Origin: JBLHIK01 sp047614005
GTDB taxonomy: Bacteria; Patescibacteriota; Minisyncoccia; Phycocordibacterales; UBA1006
Reading direction: 5' to 3'
Assembly (NCBI GenBank): GCA_047614005.1
Contig: JBLHIK010000015.1
Span: forward strand, 1-16,502
DNA: 16,502 nt
In this document: piece by piece, positions 7,601-12,296 of the stretch
How positions within the stretch are numbered: position 1 is the first letter of the stretch
Layout of the letters: each line of letters opens with the position of its first letter
Program-made: the position numbers and the translations under genes
The notes under the pieces: generated by a model
What the model was told of the DNA's origin: nothing
Seen by the model: only the letters and a program-made list of their open reading frames with translations
Database searches by the model: none

Positions 7601-7639
7601 ACTAGTGGTGATGATTTTGATATCTAATATTTTTTTCAT
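4610..7639 (-). CDS. KAP-family P-loop NTPase, membrane-anchored
   Basis: A 1009-residue protein with four likely N-terminal membrane segments (about residues 10-35, 52-73, 88-112 and 119-142). A KAP-type NTPase domain follows, with Walker A in SPWGIGKSSF (194-203) and Walker B with the DDLDR signature (IIIVVDDLDR, 307-316). KAP NTPases are a STAND-like/AAA-related family that often carry membrane helices within or before the NTPase; several, such as plasmid F PifA, exclude phage. The roughly 600 residues after the core are not recognised and may be a sensor or effector region. The gene starts 6 nt after the stop of the GIY-YIG gene, in one operon with it, and is followed by a hairpin. Its place between two junction repeats next to a tRNA suggests horizontal arrival. 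A role in defence is an inference from family and context. Family assignment is confident. Confidence 0.88.
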   Translation of the reverse strand: MKKILDIKIITTSLIVMIKTIFTGILLTEVWYFSLEFASNITSQIVPLNYENYAIFIGIVGLILVLFYLFIRGFLSDLRKIVRSLRFDVFFALLLGITFSVTWGGLLINLYKEVLDFSLIQNLIILGSPFFIYLLVILKSISGIVEKPNSGFLLDREISNRKDDLLNLSEKADGFAERVFNNGSPDSFVFGVDSPWGIGKSSFINFCEGYWDEKYQDRTIIYKFNPLKYVGNRDLLEIFVNGLIHSIQKDSFIPEIRPLISKYSRLLRESKRFSIFGIQIPTFSVDYTAEEAFDDLTVVLEKFDKKIIIVVDDLDRMSFSEIKDILFVIRKSLILPNISYVLCYDTENIGILEAETPDIEKVSEFLEKFVNIKISLFLDKTDLSKYVSNNLNKVINNKLVDPILVSQAIGGLKDIYDSSEYHNYLPFVGDVRKLKRLINTVVLFEVESTDFKNSDFDKKDLIHLLLIYIHYPNIFRKIYDTETQGGRGFFSAVIPYDDGYPENENKGGSFTDSIYKNSVDYIKYLEKFSEDSHQRFLLEKVFNIEQRLESTKIDNVPEIVRTSYACFNGGWNNGRNLESYLNLIIHLSKPTDTEQHNFYENWKNEIISEEQSIESAISHPKFSLDDGEFASEKLWRIIVNNARNLPKNIADHIIKYLIEILPKYSHLEIEGISLGLRKNTDRFLIRLLNDAGWQDDKGAYSGNTEENIKEISEWIFGEGSHSDFSVIEKLTEVSRGILGLYDLMAFRLYCSSDRGGDIFNLTRSLSKYGSEDAPTEGNTAVIAKEEMRIISQKIFALFKKRYINQNKNIFDEIEGLTLEDFASESKNFIDKKVSDGTITSEQVQDRVAIQKSITAGFIIYELTNNFISSGVGCGIYDETGDSDSHGIKLIMNEYLFDVCFNPETSSENAQYFIDYLLRNFASIFGSGSGRDYVPSINEFTKILDEEKLADFWKTHGDTIKGLNLKNSGKMVQAGNYIATYKEDIEPVYKILDDHLAKIEDRRDQCQETD

Positions 7640-7645
7640 AATAAA

Positions 7646-8251
7646 TTATTCTCGCTCCATACGAGTACGTCGCTCATCAAGTGTTTCTCCTTCATACTCC
7701 CAATATAGAGGTCCTTGTACTGGCCAGTCTACACCAAGTGCAATCTGCCCCGCGTTAGAAATACTAGCAGGTTCACCGTTGAAATTAACATTCTTTGTAT
7801 CTAGTACAGTACAAGTAATATTTTCATCTCTAGTAAAGGTAAGGATTGATCCTGTAGGAATATCAACCATTTTAAAATTAAAGGCTTCTCTTCGGTTACG
7901 AGCTTTATCAAGAGCTACTTTATCCTCAGCAGATTCAACATAATCTTCTCGAGGAGTAACATCTTTAATCTGAGCAAGTAATAATGCTTCGACCACCCTC
8001 TCAGGAGCAATCTCAAACCATTCACGATTTGAACGAACACGATTATCAGCAAAAGCTCCGTGGAGTTTCTTTTCAACAAAATCCATATCTGCGACAGTTG
8101 CTGCATAGAAACACTCAAACGGTAGAGGTACACCAGTTGTATCTAGAGAACGTATACGTTGCTCTAAGTTGATAGTTTTACCAATCTTTACATAGCCTGA
8201 CATGGCTTCGTTGATAAGGATATATATTATTTGTTTGTTATTTTCTTGCAT
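7646..8251 (-). CDS. GIY-YIG (T5orf172/MUG113-like) protein with C-terminal DUF4357-like domain
   Basis: Residues 7-95 fit a T5orf172/MUG113-type GIY-YIG nuclease fold: IIYILINEAMSGYVKIGKT (8-26) gives the IYI...KIG strands, then R34, E60 and H64 in FVEKKLH, and SNREWFEI (74-81). Residues about 122-195 (NFKMVDIPTGSILTF, ITCTVLD, VQGPLYWEYEGETLDERR) resemble DUF4357, a small domain found with restriction and modification proteins. At 201 residues it is complete. The ATG at 8251 is chosen because the first GIY-YIG strand starts by residue 8. Oddly, that ATG and the first six codons (MQENNK) belong to junction repeat copy 3, so the gene seems fused to a leader brought by the repeat. It is the first gene of an operon with the KAP NTPase. 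Likely a DNA endonuclease or DNA-binding partner of that system; activity is untested. Confidence 0.82.
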   Translation of the reverse strand: MQENNKQIIYILINEAMSGYVKIGKTINLEQRIRSLDTTGVPLPFECFYAATVADMDFVEKKLHGAFADNRVRSNREWFEIAPERVVEALLLAQIKDVTPREDYVESAEDKVALDKARNRREAFNFKMVDIPTGSILTFTRDENITCTVLDTKNVNFNGEPASISNAGQIALGVDWPVQGPLYWEYEGETLDERRTRMERE

Positions 8252-8336
8252 ATATTAAAAATACTCAGTTAATACAACTGAGCACTTTTAATACACAAAA
8301 TATGTTATGTGCTGAGCATGCGCTCAAGTTGGCTCC
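8234..8336 (-). repeat. Junction repeat, copy 3 (103-bp leader part, abutting tRNA-Asn)
   Basis: Matches 4339-4441 of copy 2 over its full 103 bp with a few substitutions. It overlaps the last 7 nt of tRNA-Asn (GGAGCCA) at one end and the start codon of the GIY-YIG gene at the other. The Walker A remnant and palindrome of copies 1 and 2 are absent: similarity stops right after codon 6 of the GIY-YIG gene. Confidence 0.9.
8254..8292 (-). terminator. Hairpin after tRNA-Asn in junction repeat copy 3
   Basis: Arms 8254-8270 and 8276-8292 around a 5-nt loop. Two changes from copy 2 (T to C in the second arm) become G-U pairs when the minus strand is transcribed, but A-C mismatches on the plus strand. 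The stem is thus kept only for minus-strand RNA, in the direction of the tRNA and the GIY-YIG gene. It ends in UAUUUUUAAU, right before the ATG of that gene, and probably terminates tRNA-Asn transcripts. Confidence 0.6.
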
Positions 8337-8404
8337 GGCGGTAGGATTCGAACCTACGACCATTCGGTTAACAGCCGAGTGCTCTACCACTGAGCTACAC
8401 CGGA
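8330..8404 (-). tRNA. tRNA-Asn (GTT anticodon)
   Basis: A full cloverleaf can be drawn on the minus strand: acceptor TCCGGTG with CGCCGGA, D stem GCTC/GAGC, anticodon loop CTGTTAA giving GTT, T arm GTAGG-TTCGAAT-CCTAC, discriminator G and an encoded CCA. The top pair of the anticodon stem is a C-A mismatch. The CCA is the first part of junction repeat copy 3. Confidence 0.95.
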
Positions 8405-8495
8405 ATATTTAATTGTTTATTCCACGTTAATGAAACAGAAAAACTATAGCAAATAAAACAGATATATGCAAAAGTTTTCCCTCTTTTTATTTTTT

Positions 8496-8930
8496 TTATA
8501 AATACTCTTGCTTGGGTGAATCAGGAAAATTTACTTCATCCCAAAATGAAATAGTGTCTGGCTTAAGAATCCAAAAAGCTTGCCCATCCGGTGTATCTTT
8601 TAACATTTCTTCTAGCCTGCCTGATTTTTTACCATATTTCTCTGAATATAAATTACATATTCGCTCTAAATCTTCTATAGATACTTGATATGACTTACCA
8701 GTAATTTGAAGAGCTTGTTTCTTTTTTGAATCATAGACAATAGTACAAGCAGAAATTGGATTCTTCAGGATTTCTTGTGAATGCCGTCGAGCTTTTTTAG
8801 ATGTCCAATATAGATTATTATCCTCATCAGAAACAAAATAAACGTTGCAGAGCCACGGACAACCATCACTCACTGTAGCTAATTGCATTAAAGTACTCTC
8901 TTTTAAATATTGATGTAGCAATTTTTTCAT
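8496..8930 (-). CDS. Pyridoxamine 5'-phosphate oxidase-like FMN-binding split-barrel protein
   Basis: A 144-residue protein with the pattern of the PNPOx-like family: LMQLATVSDGCPWLCNVYFVSDEDNNLYWTS over the first strands (residues 14-44), an RRHSQEILKNP helix, and TIVYDSKKKQALQITGKSYQV (63-83), ending with FWILKPDTISFWD. Members bind FMN or F420 at a dimer interface; most small ones are not true PdxH. Length is normal for the YhbP-like subgroup. The substrate cannot be told. It follows the dehydrogenase gene after 34 nt, and a TATAAT at 8941-8946 (10 nt before the ATG) suggests it can also be transcribed on its own. No clear terminator lies between it and tRNA-Asn. Confidence 0.8.
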   Translation of the reverse strand: MKKLLHQYLKESTLMQLATVSDGCPWLCNVYFVSDEDNNLYWTSKKARRHSQEILKNPISACTIVYDSKKKQALQITGKSYQVSIEDLERICNLYSEKYGKKSGRLEEMLKDTPDGQAFWILKPDTISFWDEVNFPDSPKQEYL

Positions 8931-8964
8931 ATACTGTTTTATTATATCTTAGAGTTTATATTTT

Positions 8965-9801
8965 TTAGCCTTTAGTCAGAATAGACCAATCATCTTTTCC
9001 TTTTCCATCTTGAATAGCTTCTTCATATTGCCTCAACGTTTCAGTAAGAAGTGGTGTTTCTATGTAATCAGCAAATTCTTTCACATATCGCAAATCTTTT
9101 GTTAGCCAATCAACAGAAAACGTAATATTTTCAGGTTGTTTCTGATAGCCCTTCCAAGCAAGTTCTGTAATAGCTCCTCCTGGTCGTACAGCAAGAGCAT
9201 TTCCAACAGCAACTAAATCAAGTCCTTGTTTTTCTGCAATTTTCATAGTTTCTGCAAAACCAGAAATATGAATAGCTTGAAGCATGTTGAGAAGTAACTT
9301 AAATCTCATTCCAGTGCCTCGTTTTCCAAAGTAATGAAAGGTTTTTGCTACTGCATTTAAAATTGGTTTAATAGAAACATATACATCTTCTTCTCCACCA
9401 ACAAGCATTGTTAAGTTTCCAGTCTCTGCACCCTTACGTCCTCCAGTTAATGGTATATCTAAAAATTTATATTCTTCAGTAAGATCAATAAGTTTATCAA
9501 TCCACTTAATTGACAAAGTCGCACTTGTAACTAAAAACTTTTCCTTATCTGCACCAGCGATAATTCCATCATCCCCTAACCAAACAGCTTGAGAGGATTG
9601 ATCATTGGCAGTTATTTCAAAAACCATACTTGATTGCAATGTTGCTTCTTTTGGTGTTTTGCACCATATTGCACCTAATTTCAATATTTTTTCAGCATTT
9701 TCTTTTGTTCTGTTCCAAATATAAACTTCATGACCCGCTTCTATAAAATGAGTGGCCATACCTGATCCCATAATTCCTGTTCCAATAATTGCTATTTTCA
9801 T
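8965..9801 (-). CDS. Beta-hydroxyacid dehydrogenase (3-hydroxyisobutyrate dehydrogenase family)
   Basis: A 278-residue protein. The N-terminal Rossmann motif GTGIMGSGMA (7-16) binds NAD(P); NR at 30-31 lies near the end of strand 2 and hints at NADP. LDIPLTGGRKGAETGNLTML (114-133) is the substrate-binding segment (DxPxSGG in most members). The catalytic lysine is K168 in FKLLLN. The C-terminal helical domain, about residues 165-278, is complete. Family members oxidise 3-hydroxyisobutyrate, tartronate semialdehyde or similar short hydroxy acids, and some are imine reductases; the substrate here cannot be assigned. It is followed by a PNPOx-like flavoprotein, a possible small redox pair. The start is supported by a promoter placed 6 nt upstream. 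Confidence 0.88.
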   Translation of the reverse strand: MKIAIIGTGIMGSGMATHFIEAGHEVYIWNRTKENAEKILKLGAIWCKTPKEATLQSSMVFEITANDQSSQAVWLGDDGIIAGADKEKFLVTSATLSIKWIDKLIDLTEEYKFLDIPLTGGRKGAETGNLTMLVGGEEDVYVSIKPILNAVAKTFHYFGKRGTGMRFKLLLNMLQAIHISGFAETMKIAEKQGLDLVAVGNALAVRPGGAITELAWKGYQKQPENITFSVDWLTKDLRYVKEFADYIETPLLTETLRQYEEAIQDGKGKDDWSILTKG

Positions 9802-9807
9802 ATACTA

Positions 9808-9836
9808 AGTATAAACTTTAGAAATAATAAAAACAA
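9808..9836 (-). promoter_or_regulatory. Promoter of the beta-hydroxyacid dehydrogenase gene
   Basis: On the minus strand, TTGTTT (9831-9836), a 17-nt spacer, and TATACT (9808-9813), ending 6 nt before the ATG at 9801. A leaderless message is expected. The -35 box lies in the foot of the hairpin at 9829-9872. Confidence 0.65.
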
Positions 9837-9872
9837 GGTCGGACCTCTTTTTTGAGGTCCGACCTTGTTTTT
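9829..9872. terminator. Strong GC-cored hairpin with A/T-rich foot
   Basis: Arms AAAAACAAGGTCGGACCTC (9829-9847) and its exact complement (9854-9872) around a loop of six T. It has the form of a bidirectional intrinsic terminator. It stands between tRNA-Ala and the dehydrogenase gene, so upstream transcripts should stop before the dehydrogenase promoter. Confidence 0.85.
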
Positions 9873-9910
9873 AATGCAACTCTTTTTAAATCTCTAGTGC
9901 ACTGCATAAT

Positions 9911-9941
9911 AAAAAAAGACTAATACATTCGTATTAGTCTT
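9911..9941 (-). terminator. Intrinsic terminator of tRNA-Ala
   Basis: On the minus strand, AAGACTAATAC, loop GAAT, complementary arm GTATTAGTCTT, then a run of T. The 11-bp stem starts about 10 nt past the tRNA end. Confidence 0.85.
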
Positions 9942-9950
9942 AGTATTATG

Positions 9951-10023
9951 TGGACCCTGGGAGATTTGAACTCCCGACCTCCTCATTGCAAATGAGGCGC
10001 TCTACCAGCTAAGCTAAGGGCCC
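9951..10023 (-). tRNA. tRNA-Ala (TGC anticodon)
   Basis: A full cloverleaf fits on the minus strand: acceptor GGGCCCT with AGGGTCC, D stem GCTT/GAGC, anticodon arm CCTCA-TTTGCAA-TGAGG giving TGC, T arm GGGAG-TTCAAAT-CTCCC, discriminator A. CCA is not encoded (the next bases are CAT), unlike the nearby tRNA-Asn. Confidence 0.95.
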
Positions 10024-10084
10024 TTAAAGCTACAAAGGTATTCTAGCGTATTTTATAAAAAGTGCAAGAAGTTTCTATAAAACC

Positions 10085-11038
10085 TTATTTATCTAAAACT
10101 TCTTGAACGACATGATCTATGAAATCTCCAAAGGTGAGACCAGATTCTTCGAACATGTATTCAAAACAATCATGCTCTGTAAAACGAGGAATAGTAGACA
10201 CTTCCAATACATGCACACCTTTCTTGTGATGAAAAATCATATCTACTTGAGAAAAATGCTGCAAGCCAATATGTCTATGGATATGCTCTGCTTCTTGCTG
10301 AAGGGCGTGTTTTTCTTCTATTGAAAGTTTTTGATGAGTATATTCTCCGCCATCCATTACTACAGGAGAGAGTGCGTAGTGACTCTTATCTCTAAACCTA
10401 TCAACCACCAAGCAAGTAGCTACAGTACCTGAAAGAAGCTCCTCTACTAAAAATCCTTCTTCCCTCTGTGTGTATTCCACTATAATGGCATGAAGATCAT
10501 GATAAGTATGTGCAATGCGCGTTGCGTAGTTTCCTCGAGAGAGAGGCTTTACTACCCAAGGAAAAGAAAGTTTTGAAAATATATCGCGCGTCTTTTTCTG
10601 TAAATATTCTTCAAGAGGACCATCAATGTCTTCTCTGTAGGGAGAAACTATAAAACCTTGAGGTATTTGTCCTCCTGCATTGCGAAAGAGTTCACGAGCG
10701 AGTTTTCTTTCAAACATACTTGCCTGCACAAGAGGAGAAGAATCAGTATGAGGTATGGAAAAAGAATTGAGAAGCTGTTGAATCTTTCCATCTTCTCCAA
10801 AGAGACCATGGAGAGTATTCCATACGATATCGATATGCAAAGGCACATCAGAAAGAGCTACTGGCCTTCCGTCTATATGAAGACTTCCGTCTCTATCTAA
10901 GAGCATGTCTTTTGCTTTATATACTAATGGTAGTTTTCCCTCAGAAAACTCTCTAAGGAGACGTGAACCGCTCTCAAGGGAGCTTTCATACTCACCTACT
11001 CCCCCTCTTAATATTCCAACGCGAATGATATCTGACAT
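10085..11038 (-). CDS. Divergent D-alanine--D-alanine ligase-like ATP-grasp protein
   Basis: The 317-residue length and domain order match Ddl, the cytoplasmic enzyme joining two D-alanines for peptidoglycan precursors: RGGVGEYESSL (11-21, with the conserved Glu at 16), NTLHGLFGEDGKIQQLL (74-90), PWVVKPLSRGN (160-170, with K164 for ATP), FLVEELLSG (196-204) and VDMIF...VLEVSTIP (265-284). Several usually fixed residues differ: the Arg before the VD Asp is Q264, the Mg-binding Asn of EVNT is S281, the following Gly of PG is R285, and the GSSxG loop reads SRGNYAT. E279 and D266 remain. The protein may be a ligase of altered specificity or reduced activity. It follows uvrC with 42 nt between, and has its own extended -10 promoter, so its link to repair genes is probably only positional. 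Confidence 0.8.
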   Translation of the reverse strand: MSDIIRVGILRGGVGEYESSLESGSRLLREFSEGKLPLVYKAKDMLLDRDGSLHIDGRPVALSDVPLHIDIVWNTLHGLFGEDGKIQQLLNSFSIPHTDSSPLVQASMFERKLARELFRNAGGQIPQGFIVSPYREDIDGPLEEYLQKKTRDIFSKLSFPWVVKPLSRGNYATRIAHTYHDLHAIIVEYTQREEGFLVEELLSGTVATCLVVDRFRDKSHYALSPVVMDGGEYTHQKLSIEEKHALQQEAEHIHRHIGLQHFSQVDMIFHHKKGVHVLEVSTIPRFTEHDCFEYMFEESGLTFGDFIDHVVQEVLDK

Positions 11039-11044
11039 ACACTT

Positions 11045-11053
11045 AGTATAGCA
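11045..11053 (-). promoter_or_regulatory. Extended -10 promoter of the ddl-like gene
   Basis: On the minus strand TGCTATACT, with TATACT at 11045-11050 ending 6 nt before the ATG at 11038. No good -35 box is seen, as is usual for extended -10 promoters. The transcript would again be leaderless. Confidence 0.55.
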
Positions 11054-11080
11054 AAAAATATTTCTCTTGAGTGAATAACA

Positions 11081-12292
11081 TTACTTTTTCATTCTTTTAC
11101 TGCGGAGTGATTTATGGTATGCCAGAGCAAATCGGTGTGACTCTGCATTGAGGAGCAGTATATCTTCTTTGTATTTTTCTGCAGTTTTTTTGTCACCTAA
11201 GAATCCTTTTGGATTATGTTTGTCATCCTTTACCACGCTCACTATACCGAAAGAAAGCCTCTTTTCGTCTCGAAACTTTTTTGCAACATTTATCTGAGGC
11301 AGTCCTCCGTCTATTACTACTACATCAGGCATATCCCATTCATCATGCAAAAATCTCCTTTCAAGTATTTCCAAAAGTGCATGAGTATCACTTCCTTTTA
11401 TACTTTGTTTTATTTTGAACTTCTTATATTCACCTTTTTCTAAAGAACCACTATGCATGACGACCATCACCCCCACATCATCACTCCCTCCGAGATGAGA
11501 TACATCATATGCCTCCATGCGAATATCTTTTTCATACTCTAATACATCTTTTTTTAAGAGAGCTATATCTCGAATATGTTTCAATCCCCATAACTTTTTC
11601 TTTATACGGTCTGCATCTTCAAATCTCTCATGTTTTGCTTCTTTCAGCATTTCTTTTTCTAGCTGTTCTATAATGGTGTTTTTCTTTCCTTCAAACAACA
11701 TTGAGATATGTCTTATCACTTGCCCATAACTTCTCTTTATGGAATCTTTTGCCTCTGGAGAGAGTTTGAGCTGTCTATAAAACTCTTCGTTGCCTTTTAC
11801 TTTTGCATTTTTACTGCGAAAAGGAAAAATCTTGCGGATGATTTTTAGAGCTTCTTGTAGTTGTCCACCGTGAGGAAAAGGACCAAATGTCTTCTTGTAT
11901 TCACCGCTATCTTTCTGTAAAAGTTCACGCTCGCGCATGGTAAATATACGAGGAAGTTCTTCTTTTGTAATCACTACATAGTTCCAGCTCTTATTGTCTT
12001 TTTCTCGAGTATTGAAATATGGATTGTGTTTTTTTATTAAAAGGGATTCGAGCATAAGAGCTTCTAGCACAGAATCTGTTTTTTCTATTTTTATGTATGA
12101 AACTTTTTCCACCATTTGAGCTATTTTAGGACCACGCACCTCATACATATCAGCAGAAAAATAGCTTCTTACTCTATCCTTGAGAGATGTTGCTTTTCCT
12201 ATATAGAGTATTTCTTTTTTATCATCTAAAAAAATATACACTCCTGAAGTGCTAGGAATGTCTTTTATCTTTTCTTTTAAAAAAATAGACAT
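11081..12292 (-). CDS. uvrC: UvrC, short form (excinuclease ABC subunit C)
   Basis: UvrC makes both cuts around a DNA lesion after UvrAB loading. From the ATG at 12292 the protein has 403 residues: an N-terminal GIY-YIG nuclease (TSGVYIF at 15-21, LYIGKA at 29-34, likely metal-binding E82), a UVR motif that contacts UvrB (about 207-237), and the RNase H-like nuclease (YDVSH with D263, VIDGG with D328, SHRFA with H386). It stops soon after this, so the C-terminal helix-hairpin-helix pair present in the roughly 600-residue E. coli protein is missing. There is no cysteine at all, so the Cys cluster between the GIY-YIG and UVR regions is also lost. The start 4 nt after the uvrA stop is preferred: the earlier in-frame ATG at 12370 would add 26 residues unlike any UvrC and overlap uvrA. 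Transcribed with uvrA. Confidence 0.92.
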   Translation of the reverse strand: MSIFLKEKIKDIPSTSGVYIFLDDKKEILYIGKATSLKDRVRSYFSADMYEVRGPKIAQMVEKVSYIKIEKTDSVLEALMLESLLIKKHNPYFNTREKDNKSWNYVVITKEELPRIFTMRERELLQKDSGEYKKTFGPFPHGGQLQEALKIIRKIFPFRSKNAKVKGNEEFYRQLKLSPEAKDSIKRSYGQVIRHISMLFEGKKNTIIEQLEKEMLKEAKHERFEDADRIKKKLWGLKHIRDIALLKKDVLEYEKDIRMEAYDVSHLGGSDDVGVMVVMHSGSLEKGEYKKFKIKQSIKGSDTHALLEILERRFLHDEWDMPDVVVIDGGLPQINVAKKFRDEKRLSFGIVSVVKDDKHNPKGFLGDKKTAEKYKEDILLLNAESHRFALAYHKSLRSKRMKK

Positions 12293-12296
12293 GTTT

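Noticed and set aside
8405..8495. Possible small gene or RNA between tRNA-Asn and the PNPOx-like gene
   Set aside because: Only AT-rich sequence without a hairpin or credible frame; it probably holds just the tRNA promoter, which I could not define.
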